Assembly: GCA_016200325.1 (NCBI GenBank)
Contig: JACQEZ010000014.1
Location: forward strand, 124,001 to 188,000
DNA: 64,000 nt
Reading direction: 5' to 3'
Origin: Candidatus Manganitrophaceae bacterium
Lineage (GTDB): Bacteria > Nitrospirota > Nitrospiria > SBBL01 > Manganitrophaceae
Shown here: one piece after another, positions 50,687 to 59,372 of the stretch
Layout: each line of letters opens with the position of its first letter
Numbering within the stretch: position 1 is the first letter of the stretch
Notes under the pieces: model-generated
The model's input: only the letters and a program-made list of their open reading frames with translations
What the model was told of the DNA's origin: nothing
Database searches by the model: none
Position numbers and translations under genes: made by a program

Positions 50687-52894
50687 ATGAAGAAATCCGC
50701 GATAAATAAGCCGCCCCCTTCCGATCTCCTTTACAACATTCCTCCCCTGCGCACGGCTCATTCCGAGAAGGAGATTCTGGAGAATACGGTGGGACTCGCT
50801 CGGGCGCTCTGGGGGATGGAGACCGGACTCCTCGTGATCGTCCGTCCCGGAGCGGCGCCGCAGAGGGTCGCCTTTGACTTCGGCGCCAAATTAAAAAAAA
50901 CGGCGCGTCGACTTCTTGCACAGACGGCGTTGTTGGATCGGCTCCGGCGAAGGAAACAGCAGTTCTTTTGGGCCGATCCGGCGACCCCCGCCTTGCTCAT
51001 TCCCATTCCGCTGCAAAAGCCTCTTCCGTTCAGTTTCATTTGCCTTCTTCCCAGTCCCCGCTCACGAATGCCCGATCCGCTCAACACGGCGCCGCTCGCG
51101 GCGTCGGTTGCAACCGCCTTGGAAAGCCTCTGGAGCGCCCGGGAGAGTGAGCGCGCGCTCCTCCGCCTCGATCATCTCTTCCGGATCGTCGCGGAGATTT
51201 CGGCGGAGCGGGAGCTGCCGGTGCTTCTGCGCAAGATTGTTCAGGGCGGGATGACGCTGCTGGGGCTCGATGCGGGAGGGCTCTCTCTCTGGGACGCCGC
51301 ACGACAGGAGTTTGTCGTCCGGACGGCGATGAATATGCCGACCGGTTTCGAAGGATCGGTCTTTCGCATGGGGGAAGGGATCGGCGGCATGGCGGCCCGA
51401 ATGGGGAAGACGATCGCCCTCAATCCCGAACGGGCCTCTGCCGCGAGACGGATCAAGTGGGGTTCTTATCCTGTGATGGTCGGGGTTCCCCTTCGACGGG
51501 AAGAGCGGCTGATCGGCGCGGTCAACTTTCAGTCGAAGTTTCCGGACAGGAATATTTCAGACCGGGATTGTCTCCTTTTGGAGGCGTTTGCCCGCCACGC
51601 CGCGATCGCCATCGAAAACGTCCAGTCGTTGGACGCCGTCCGGAGAGATCTGGCCGAGGCGGATGCGCTTCGGAGGGTCGGCATGGAGCTCGGCGCCGAG
51701 ACCGACCGCGCCCGGCTCTCCGCAACGCTCTTGCAGCACGGGCTCGCTCTCTCCCGCCTGGAGGCCGGCTGGATCGCCCTCTGGGACGCCGCGACGGGAT
51801 CTCTGCGGGTGGAGGGCGAAGTCGATCTTCCCGCCGGCTGGATCGGCAAAAAAATCAAGCCGGGAGAGGGAATCCTCGGACGGGCGGTTCAGCAGAGAAA
51901 GGTGCTCTGGGTCGGCCGGCGGCGCGAAGGGGATCCTCTTCCCGCCGATCTTCGACCATGCGCATTCGAGGCGGCGATCGCCGTCCCATTGATTTGGCAG
52001 GAGAAGGTCCTCGGGGGGTTCTGTCTTGGAAGCCGCGCGTTGAATCGGCAGATCTCAGCCCGGGAGCGAAAGATATTGGAAGGTTTTTCCGAGCATGCGG
52101 CCGCAGCCCTCGCCAATGCCGAACGCCATGGATCGCTGCAACGGGAGCAGACAGAAGGCCGCAAGGCACTCGAGGCACGCACTGAGGAGCTCCATCACCT
52201 CCGCGAGGAAAACAGTCGAAAAGAAAAGTTGGCCGCGCTCGGGCAGATCGTCGGGAGCGTCAATCACGAACTTCGGCAGCCGTTGGAGGTGATCACCAAT
52301 GCGGTCTACTACCTTCAATTGCAAATGGAGCGGGAGGAGACCGGGCCGATCAGGCAGGAATTCGGGCGTTTTCTTTCGATCATCAACGACGAGTGCCGAT
52401 CGGCGACCGATCTGGTCAACGAGCTGCTCGACTTCACCCGAAAAAAACAGGCGGTGTCGATCCGAGTCGATCTGAATCAATTGTTAGAAGAGCTGCTCGG
52501 CCGGATTCAGGTTCCGGAGAAGGTCCGGATCAAGACCGATTTCAGCCGAAGACGCCCTCTCGTTTTCATCGATCCGGTTCAGGTCTCCCGCGCCCTGACC
52601 AATTTTGTGGTCAACGGGATTCAGGCGATGACGCAGGGGGGAATCCTCCGCGTCGTCACCCGGGTGAGCCGCCAGTCGGCCCAGGTCGCGGTCCGGGATA
52701 CCGGAGAGGGGATTGCGCCGGAGAATATGGAGCGGCTCTTCCAGCCGCTCTTCACGACGAAGGCGCGCGGCGTCGGGCTCGGCCTCCCCTTGGCCAAACA
52801 ATATATCGAAGCCAATCAAGGCCGCATCGAGGTCGAGAGCGAGCTCGGCGTCGGGACCGCCTTCCGCGTCTCTTTTCCCCTCGTTCAATCCTAA
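50687..52894 (+). CDS. Cytoplasmic sensor histidine kinase with two GAF domains
   Basis: The 735-residue product has an N-terminal region of about 140 residues, then two GAF domains (about 160-310: LPVLLRKIVQGGMTLLGLDAGGLSLWD; and about 330-480: LEAGWIALWDAATGSLRVEGEVDLPAGW). A coiled coil with Glu/Arg (about 485-520) leads to a HisKA dimerisation helix with the phosphoacceptor in SVNHELRQPLEVI, and an HATPase domain with VVNGIQAM, DTGEGIAPENMERLFQPLFTT and GVGLGLPLAKQYIE. No transmembrane segment is present. No response regulator gene is adjacent, so it is an orphan kinase. The start at ATG 50687 is chosen as the first after the upstream noncoding-looking stretch; the frame is open further upstream. 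Confidence 0.88.
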   Translation: MKKSAINKPPPSDLLYNIPPLRTAHSEKEILENTVGLARALWGMETGLLVIVRPGAAPQRVAFDFGAKLKKTARRLLAQTALLDRLRRRKQQFFWADPATPALLIPIPLQKPLPFSFICLLPSPRSRMPDPLNTAPLAASVATALESLWSARESERALLRLDHLFRIVAEISAERELPVLLRKIVQGGMTLLGLDAGGLSLWDAARQEFVVRTAMNMPTGFEGSVFRMGEGIGGMAARMGKTIALNPERASAARRIKWGSYPVMVGVPLRREERLIGAVNFQSKFPDRNISDRDCLLLEAFARHAAIAIENVQSLDAVRRDLAEADALRRVGMELGAETDRARLSATLLQHGLALSRLEAGWIALWDAATGSLRVEGEVDLPAGWIGKKIKPGEGILGRAVQQRKVLWVGRRREGDPLPADLRPCAFEAAIAVPLIWQEKVLGGFCLGSRALNRQISARERKILEGFSEHAAAALANAERHGSLQREQTEGRKALEARTEELHHLREENSRKEKLAALGQIVGSVNHELRQPLEVITNAVYYLQLQMEREETGPIRQEFGRFLSIINDECRSATDLVNELLDFTRKKQAVSIRVDLNQLLEELLGRIQVPEKVRIKTDFSRRRPLVFIDPVQVSRALTNFVVNGIQAMTQGGILRVVTRVSRQSAQVAVRDTGEGIAPENMERLFQPLFTTKARGVGLGLPLAKQYIEANQGRIEVESELGVGTAFRVSFPLVQS

Positions 52895-53333
52895 TTCTCC
52901 ATTCCAAAATTTTGTTATTGAACAAAGTCGGGCGAGTGAGAAAGCGAACCGTCCCGAAACCTTCCCGCTGCACCTTATCGAATGAGATGAACCCCTCCTC
53001 CTGTCCATTAAACCGGGTAAACCGGGCAAACCGGGCAAACCGGGTAGGGATGAAGATCGGTTCATGTATGAACCCTTACTAATCCATTGGATATCCTCCC
53101 TTCGGTTGAATTGCGACTCCTTCTTTTGACTTCTTACAATAAGACTTAAAAATGATCGCGGCCCGTCCGACGCTCAAGGTGCGGCCGGAGGTTCTTCTTG
53201 ACCCGCATGCTCGGAGAAAGGACCCCATCATCATACATTTTACTTTTCGCGAGCGAAACGGCCCAATTCCAATCACCGCACGAGACCGCATGTATCTCCC
53301 CTTCAATCTGGTAGAGAGAGCGACGCCCTCAAT
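52895..53333. other. Intergenic region, 439 bases
   Basis: No gene is supported. The region contains a 9-bp tandem repeat (53010-53045). The rest shows no regulator gene, although RND operons often have one here; it may have been lost. Confidence 0.5.
53010..53045. repeat. 9-bp tandem repeat, four copies
   Basis: Four consecutive copies of AAACCGGGY, where Y is T, C, C, T, occupy 36 bases in noncoding DNA between the histidine kinase gene and the damaged efflux genes. There are no spacers, so it is a minisatellite, not a CRISPR. Confidence 0.9.
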
Positions 53334-54070
53334 ATGCGCGCAGTGGCAGCTTATAGATCAATAAAACGGGCGATTAGACTCTTCGCAGCCACACAGGGGA
53401 TGATTGCGGCTGTTCTTCTGGGATGCTCCAATCAGGGTGCGAAGGGGACACAGGGGCGAGGGCCCGCCGGTCCGCCGCCGGTCGTGATTGTTTCCCCGGC
53501 CGCCCAGAGATCGATTCCTATTTATGGTGAATTTGTCGGCCAGACCGAAGCGGTAAATACCGTCGAAATCCGCTCGCAGGTGACGGGGTTCCTTCGACGG
53601 GTCGCCTTTGTTGAAGGGGCGCTTGTCCACACCGGCGACCTTCTTTTTGTCATCGACCCCCGTCCCTATCAAGCGGCCTTAGACCAAGCAAAAGCGAATC
53701 TGGCCCCGCATGAGGCGGCGCTGAATATCGCCCGGCAGAATGTCGCTCGGTATCGTCCTCTGGTCGAAAAACATGCCATCAGCCAACAGCAGCTCGATAC
53801 GGCAATCGCCCAGGCTGAACAAGAAGCAGCGAATGTGGAGGCGCGCGGGCGCAGGTGGCGCAGGCGCAGCTGAGCCTAGACTATACGAAAATTACAGCTC
53901 CCCTGACCGGTTGGATCGGTCCCGCACAGGCGAAGATCGGCGCGCTGGTCCAGCAAGGAAATACATTGCTCGACACGGTTTATAGCATTGATCCGATTTA
54001 TGTCACCTTCAGTGTGAGCGAGCAGAGCTACCTTCAATACCGCCAGAGAACGAAGGCGCGTCCATCCGTT
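53334..54070 (+). pseudogene. Truncated and frameshifted RND periplasmic adaptor (MexA/AcrA type)
   Basis: The first frame (53334-53873) encodes a lipoprotein-type adaptor start (VLLGCSNQ) and the family segments PAAQRSIPIYGEFVGQTEAVNTVEIRSQVTGFLRRV and DLLFVIDPRPYQAAL. After an apparent single-base deletion in the G/C run at 53841-53850 the frame shifts, and the adaptor continues in the next frame (QVAQAQLSLDYTKITAPLTGWIG, VQQGNTLLDTVYSIDPIYVTFSVSEQSYLQY) to about 54060. There the sequence changes abruptly to RND pump sequence. About 170 C-terminal residues of a normal adaptor of around 390 are missing. The frameshift alone could be a sequencing error; the truncation is not. Confidence 0.88.
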
Positions 54071-54917
54071 TCGTGCCCGGCCGGAGGATATCGGGCGTTT
54101 TTACGTCCGGAGCACAAAGGGGAATATGGTTCCCCTCAGCACGGTGACCCAACCCCGCGCGGCGCGGGGACCCGACGTAGTGACCCGATACAATCTCCAT
54201 CGGTCGGTGGAGGTCAACGGGGCGGCGGCCCCCGGCTTCAGCTCTGGAGATGCCATCATAACCATGGAGCAGGTCGCCGGAACACTGCCGGCGGGATATG
54301 GCTATGAGTGGACCGGTCTCTCGTATCAGGAGGTTACCACCCGGGGGCGGGCGGGCCTGATTCTGCTCCTGGCAATCGTCTTCGTTTTTCTCGTCTTGGC
54401 GGCGCAATATGAGAGCTGGACCGTTCCTTTCGCTGTGATCCTTGTCGTGCCGATCGGAATCTTCGGCGCGTTCCTCGCCCAATGGATCCGAGGTCTCGAC
54501 AACAACGTTTATGCCCAGATCGGCTTGGTGATGTTGGTGGGACTTTCCGCCAAAAATGCCATCCTCATCGTGGAGTATGCGAAGGTTCGTTACGATCGCG
54601 GGCTCCGTCTAAACGAAGCGGCCGCCGAGGGGTCGCGCATCCGGCTCCGTCCGATCCTCATGACGTCGTTCGCCTTTATTTTCGGCGTCCTCCCCTTGAT
54701 GATCGCCACCGGCGCCGGATCGGCCGCCCGACATGCGCTCGGGACCTCCGTTTTCGGGGGGATGATTGCGGCGACAGTGCTGGGGGTCTTGTTCATCCCG
54801 GTGTTATTTGTTGTCAGTGAAGCGATCACCGAGCGCCGCAAGAGGGCAGAGGCCGCGCGCGCGACCGTCGGGGTGGGTCGCGGCGCAAGCGATCGGCTGG
54901 GAGGTTCGATCAAATGA
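54066..54917 (+). pseudogene. C-terminal remnant of an RND multidrug pump (AcrB/MexB type)
   Basis: The frame from about 54066 encodes RARPEDIGRFYVRSTKGNMVPLSTV, which matches AcrB around the porter domain (residue ~760 of 1,040), and continues through LPAGYGYEWTGLSYQE, membrane helices LILLLAIVFVFLVLAAQYESWTVPFAVILVV, and LVGLSAKNAILIVEYAK to the normal C-terminus. About the first 760 residues, including the proton-relay helix 4, are missing, so the product cannot pump. Translation from ATG 54126 would give a 263-residue fragment. The stop overlaps the start of the outer-membrane factor by four bases, as in intact MexAB-OprM-type operons. Confidence 0.9.
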
Positions 54918-56428
54918 AGCGGCTGGTCATGACCCTCCGTCTGGTTGTTTTCTGGACGGGATGCACCGTCGGCCCCCGCTACCATCGGCCGACGGTCCCG
55001 GTGCCGCCGCAGTGGCGAACCGAGTCGGAAACGGCCGAGTCGCTGGCCGATCTAAAGTGGTGGGATCTTTTTACCGACCCTCAGTTGCAAACATTGATTC
55101 GTGTCGCGCTCGATCAAAATAAAAACCTCCGGTCGGCCGCGGCGCGCGTGGCGCAGTTCCGCGCCAATGTGACGGTCGCCCGTTCCAATCAATTTCCCCA
55201 GGTTCAGATCCATGCCAGCGCGACGCGCCAACGGAGCTCGAAGGCGGGTCCCCTCCCCCTTTTTCCAGGGGTGAAGCCGGAAGTCAGCGACTTTCAGCTG
55301 AATGGCGAGGTGAGCTATCAAGCCGATTTTTGGGGGCAGTACCGGCGCTTCACCGAGGAGGCGCGGGCCAATTTACTCGCCACCGAGGAGGCACGCCGAA
55401 ATGTCATCCTCTCGGTGGTCAGCGGGGTGGCGCAGAGCTATTTTCAACTCCGCGAGCTCGATCTTGAGCTGGAAGTTACCCGCAGGACGATCGCTTCCTT
55501 CCAGGATTCGCTGCAATTGACGCAGATCCGATTTCAGGGGGGGGTCGCCTCCGAGCTCGATGTGCGTCAGGCGGAAACGGCGCTCTATACGGCCACCTCG
55601 CAGATCCCGCTGATCGAGGAGCAGATCGCGCAGCAGGAGAATGCGCTGAGCCTCCTCCTGGGGCAGAACCCCGCGCCCATTGCACGCGGCCTGAGATTGA
55701 CCGAACAGAAACTCCCCCCGAGGATTCCGGCGGGATTGCCGTCCCAGTTATTGGAACGCCGCCCCGATATCCGGCAATCGGAGCAACAGCTGGTCGCGGT
55801 CTATGCCGCCGTCGGCGTGGCGAAGGCGCAGCTCTTTCCCCAGATTCCGCTGACCGGCATGGGAGGGTATGAGAGCGCGCAACTTTCCGATCTGCTGAAT
55901 GCGCCGGCCCTGACGTGGCAGTTGGTGCTGGGGCTGACGGCGCCGCTCTTCAACGGCGGAAGGCTGCGCGGAAACCTGGCCGCGGCAAAAGCGAGCCAGC
56001 AAGAGGCGCAAATTGCATATGAGGCAGCGGTGCAACAAGCGTTTGCCGACGTGGAGAATGCGTTGATCGCTTATCGCAAATCGACCGAGCAGCTGCGCGC
56101 CCAGGAATTGCTGGTCTCCTCATCGGACGCGGCGCTTCGACTGGCCACGTTGCAATACACGAACGGTGTATCGGACTATCTCACCGTGCTCGATTCTCAG
56201 CGGCAGCTTTTTAATGCCCAGATCTCCCAAGCCCAAACACAAGGGGTCGTCCTGACCTCCTTGGTACAGCTCTATGCCGCGCTGGGCGGGGGATGGGCGT
56301 TCCTGATTGATGTTTTTTATCCCAATCCATTGCGTCCTCGACCCCGATTTTGGGGATACTCCGATTGGATAGGTGGCGTACTCTCCAAGTGGAGGATTGC
56401 AGCGGGCGGAGCCAACATCGTATCGTAA
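54914..56428 (+). CDS. OprM/NodT-family outer-membrane efflux lipoprotein
   Basis: The 504-residue product is a NodT/OprM-type outer-membrane factor. It has a lipobox-like FWTGC with CTVGPRYHRP, the opening WWDLFTDPQLQTLI, two OEP repeats with SYQADFWGQYRR, RFQGGVASELDVRQAETAL, RRPDIRQSEQQL and LFPQIPLTG, and the closing LTSLVQLYAALGGGW. Homologues normally end within a few residues of GGGW, whereas this one runs on about 50 residues (LIDVFYPNPLRPRPRF and on), which suggests that the original stop has been lost. The gene is still open although its pump and adaptor are broken; it might serve another transporter. Confidence 0.9.
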   Translation: MKRLVMTLRLVVFWTGCTVGPRYHRPTVPVPPQWRTESETAESLADLKWWDLFTDPQLQTLIRVALDQNKNLRSAAARVAQFRANVTVARSNQFPQVQIHASATRQRSSKAGPLPLFPGVKPEVSDFQLNGEVSYQADFWGQYRRFTEEARANLLATEEARRNVILSVVSGVAQSYFQLRELDLELEVTRRTIASFQDSLQLTQIRFQGGVASELDVRQAETALYTATSQIPLIEEQIAQQENALSLLLGQNPAPIARGLRLTEQKLPPRIPAGLPSQLLERRPDIRQSEQQLVAVYAAVGVAKAQLFPQIPLTGMGGYESAQLSDLLNAPALTWQLVLGLTAPLFNGGRLRGNLAAAKASQQEAQIAYEAAVQQAFADVENALIAYRKSTEQLRAQELLVSSSDAALRLATLQYTNGVSDYLTVLDSQRQLFNAQISQAQTQGVVLTSLVQLYAALGGGWAFLIDVFYPNPLRPRPRFWGYSDWIGGVLSKWRIAAGGANIVS

Positions 56429-56536
56429 AAAGTAATCCCTCCGCGTCTCTTTTTCGAAGATCTATACGTCGGGGGGATTACATTCAGATCCGAGTGGCGT
56501 CTCTGGGGGCCGTTAGATGAAAGGATTGTATTGTTC

Positions 56537-57049
56537 ATGCGGAAGTGGACGGGAGCACTCATAGCCCTGGTCGTCATTATCACCGCGTTGATTATCGGGT
56601 TTTTTTACTCTCAAGGGAGCGCCGATCTCAGAGGACAAGACCGGCAGCCGCTTGCCTTCAGCCATCAGCGGCATGCGGGACAATTGCAAATCAACTGTCT
56701 TTTTTGCCACCGCGGTGCCAATGTTTCTACGGCCGCATCGGTCCCCCCCGTTTACATCTGCATGACCTGCCATCGCGCTTTAAAAGAGCAGACGCCGGAG
56801 ACGCAAAAGCTCCTCACCTATTGGAATAATAAGGAGCCGATCCCGTGGATTCGGCTGCAGCGGCTCCCCGATTTTGTCCGCTTTACCCACGAGATGCATC
56901 TGGCAGCCGGATTTAAATGCACCGAATGCCACGGCCAGGTGGCCCAGATGACCAGCACACCCCGCGCGGCGACCTTCGAGATGGGGTGGTGCATCAGCTG
57001 TCACCAACGGAACGGGGCGTCGAAAGATTGTTTTACGTGTCACTATTAA
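56537..57049 (+). CDS. actA: ACIII subunit ActA, membrane-anchored pentaheme cytochrome c
   Basis: The 170-residue protein has an N-terminal membrane anchor (ALIALVVIITALIIGFFYS) and five CxxCH haem motifs: CLFCH, CMTCH, CTECH, CISCH and CFTCH. Surrounding segments such as QPLAFSHQRHAGQLQINCLFCHRG and VPPVYICMTCHR are typical of ActA, the pentaheme subunit of alternative complex III. In the complex it passes electrons between quinol-derived centres and the monoheme subunit on the periplasmic side. TTG 56531, five bases after AAAGGA, is an alternative start that would add two residues. The next gene is 107 bases away, across a repeat element. Confidence 0.93.
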   Translation: MRKWTGALIALVVIITALIIGFFYSQGSADLRGQDRQPLAFSHQRHAGQLQINCLFCHRGANVSTAASVPPVYICMTCHRALKEQTPETQKLLTYWNNKEPIPWIRLQRLPDFVRFTHEMHLAAGFKCTECHGQVAQMTSTPRAATFEMGWCISCHQRNGASKDCFTCHY

Positions 57050-57066
57050 AAGGTTCGGAATGGAGA

Positions 57067-57139
57067 AGACAGAATCCAGAAGTCAGAATAAAAGCAGTCC
57101 TTCTGAATTCTGACTCCTGACTTCTGGCTTCTGAATTCT
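57067..57139. repeat. Dispersed intergenic repeat with inverted arms (TCAGAAGTCAG type)
   Basis: The gap between actA and actB1 is almost filled by variants of AGAATCCAGAAGTCAG. CCAGAAGTCAG (57076-57086) and CTGACTTCTGG (57117-57127) form an 11-bp perfect inverted repeat. Related sequence recurs at 62497-62580, at the end of actE. Confidence 0.8.
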
Positions 57140-57156
57140 CATCTTTTGAGGACCCC

Positions 57157-59346
57157 ATGGATTTAAAACGACGCGATTTCTTGAAGGTACTCGGGGTGAC
57201 CGCCGCCGGCTCCCTGCTTCCCGGCTGCGCCGGCGAGACGAAGAAGCTGATTCCCTATGTCATCCCCGATGAGGAGATCATACCGGGGGTGGCCGATTGG
57301 TATGCCTCGGTCTGTCGCGAGTGCGACGCCGGCTGCGGCATCCTCGTCCGGGTGATGGAGGGGCGGGCGAAGAAGGTCGAGGGAAATCCGGCTCATCCGG
57401 TGAACCGAGGAAAGCTCTGCGCGAAGGGACAGGCGAGCCTCCAGGGACTCTACAACCCGGATCGGATTCAGGAGCCGCTCCAGCGCGAGGGAGCGCGGGG
57501 AGAGGGACGGTTTAGACCGATCAGTTGGGAGGATGGCATCTCGCGGTGGGTGTCGACGCTCGAAAAATATCCGGGCGGCGCGGTGATGATCAGCCGACCG
57601 GTCCCGGGGACCTTGTCCCGCCTTTTTTCGACCTTCATGAAAGAGATTTCAGGAAGGCTCCTTTTTTATGACCCGTCGGGGGAGGGGACGCTGCAGGCGG
57701 CGAATCGCCGGAGTTTCGGCGTCGACCGTTTCCCCGAGTATGATATTGCGAACGCAACCTATCTTCTCTCCTTCGGAACTCCTTTTCTCTCCGACTGGCT
57801 CTCGCCGGTCCACTACGGTCTCGCTTATGGTGAAATGCGTCAGGGGCGTCCCGCCGTGCGGGGTCGGTTCGTTCAAATAGAGCCGCGGCTTTCAATGACC
57901 GCCGCCAGCGCCGACCGTTGGGTGCCGCTCCGCCCCGGAACCGAGGGGCTTTTGGCGCTGGGGATCGGACAGGTGATTCTTAAAGAGGGGCGCGTTCGGC
58001 TCGCTCAGGGAGATCGAAGCCGGTTCGAGAAACTCTATGGCACCGTCTCACTCGACCAGATCGCGGCGAAAACAGAAGTGCCGCGTGAAGAGATCATCCG
58101 ATTGGCGCGGGAATTCTCCGAAGCGGCCGCCCCGCTCGCGATCGGCGGCGGGACCGCCTCGTCGCAGACCAACGGTACGAATACGTTGATGGCGGTGAAT
58201 GCCCTGAACCTCTTGGTCGGGAATCTCGGTGAGTCGGGCGGCATTCGGTTTATCGAGCCGCTTCAAGGTTTTCCGGCCGCTGCGGCGACTCCTGTCTCGG
58301 ATCAGGCGCTTCTGAATCTGAAAGATTCGTTTAAAAACAAAAAGCGGTCACTCCTGATGCTCTATCAGTCGAACCCACTTTACACCCTTCCTCCTTCGAC
58401 CCACTTCGGAGAGGTGTTCGATCAAGCGGCCTTCACCGTGAGCTTCAGCTCTTTCATGGATGAGTCGACCGCCATGGCCGATCTGATCCTTCCCGACCAT
58501 TTCTTCTTGGAGGCATGGGGAGATTTCCTGAGCGACGGAGGGACGCCCGCCGCGGGGCTCGGACAGCCGGTGGTCATTCCCCGTAACAATACCCGACCGG
58601 TCGGCGATCTGTTCTTGAGCGCCGCGAAGCGAATCGGAGGGAACATTGAGAAGCAGCTTCCCTGGACCGATTTCCGGACGATGCTCGAAGACCAGTGGAA
58701 AACGTTTCTCGCCCGTGAGGTGCCCGGCCAACCTTTTGAGATCGCCTGGATCGAACGGCTTCAACAGGGAGGGTGGTGGAAACCGGAGCAAAGGCTCATC
58801 TCGGTTTCGCGCAGACCGCTTCCGGAGTCCATCGAGTCAGCCCAATTCGAAGGGGATGAAAAACAATTTCCGTTTTATCTGACCCTCTTCGAATCGATGG
58901 GATTGCAACGTGGAGAAGGGGCGAACCGTCCCTGGCTTCAGGAGCTTCCCGACCCGGCGACCACCGTGGTTTGGGGAAGCTGGGTCGAGATCAATCCGAG
59001 GACGGCGCGGCAATATGGAATTCAGGAGCGAGAGATCGTCCGGGTGATCTCTCCCTATGGCGAGGTGGAAGCGCCGGTGATCTTTTTCCCCGGAAATCGC
59101 CCCGATCTAATCAGCATGCCGCTTGGACAGGGGCACACCGCTTATGGCCGCTACGCAAAGGGACGGGGGGTGAACCCGGTGATATTGCTGGCGCCGCTGG
59201 TCGACCGCGATTCCGGGACGTTGGCGATGGGAGCGACCCGGGTCCGGATTGAGCGGACCGGCCGTCGTGGAAAGCCGGTCTTGGTCGACCAGACCGGGGA
59301 AGGAACGAGAAGAAGTCCGGAGGGAAGAAGACGAAGCGAGACCTGA
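57157..59346 (+). CDS. actB1: ACIII subunit ActB1, molybdopterin-oxidoreductase-like
   Basis: The 729-residue protein starts with a twin-arginine signal (RRDFLK) and a lipoprotein-like LLPGC. It has the fold of molybdopterin oxidoreductase large subunits. Residues C53, C56, C60 and C88 (SVCRECDAGCG, KLCAKGQ) form a standard N-terminal [4Fe-4S] motif. The Rossmann-like domains follow (SFGTPFLSDWLSPV, GGGTASSQTNGTNTLMAVNAL) and the molybdopterin-dinucleotide-type end (GSWVEINPRTARQYGIQERE). ACIII ActB1 subunits are thought not to bind molybdenum, so it is a scaffold or electron-transfer subunit here. In Rhodothermus ActB1 and ActB2 are fused; in this window they are separate genes 26 bases apart. 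Confidence 0.92.
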   Translation: MDLKRRDFLKVLGVTAAGSLLPGCAGETKKLIPYVIPDEEIIPGVADWYASVCRECDAGCGILVRVMEGRAKKVEGNPAHPVNRGKLCAKGQASLQGLYNPDRIQEPLQREGARGEGRFRPISWEDGISRWVSTLEKYPGGAVMISRPVPGTLSRLFSTFMKEISGRLLFYDPSGEGTLQAANRRSFGVDRFPEYDIANATYLLSFGTPFLSDWLSPVHYGLAYGEMRQGRPAVRGRFVQIEPRLSMTAASADRWVPLRPGTEGLLALGIGQVILKEGRVRLAQGDRSRFEKLYGTVSLDQIAAKTEVPREEIIRLAREFSEAAAPLAIGGGTASSQTNGTNTLMAVNALNLLVGNLGESGGIRFIEPLQGFPAAAATPVSDQALLNLKDSFKNKKRSLLMLYQSNPLYTLPPSTHFGEVFDQAAFTVSFSSFMDESTAMADLILPDHFFLEAWGDFLSDGGTPAAGLGQPVVIPRNNTRPVGDLFLSAAKRIGGNIEKQLPWTDFRTMLEDQWKTFLAREVPGQPFEIAWIERLQQGGWWKPEQRLISVSRRPLPESIESAQFEGDEKQFPFYLTLFESMGLQRGEGANRPWLQELPDPATTVVWGSWVEINPRTARQYGIQEREIVRVISPYGEVEAPVIFFPGNRPDLISMPLGQGHTAYGRYAKGRGVNPVILLAPLVDRDSGTLAMGATRVRIERTGRRGKPVLVDQTGEGTRRSPEGRRRSET

Positions 59347-59372
59347 GGAACGATGGATGAGGAGAGACTGAG

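Noticed and set aside
53010-53045. Possible CRISPR array
   Set aside because: The four 9-bp units are contiguous, with no spacers, and no cas gene is present in the window.
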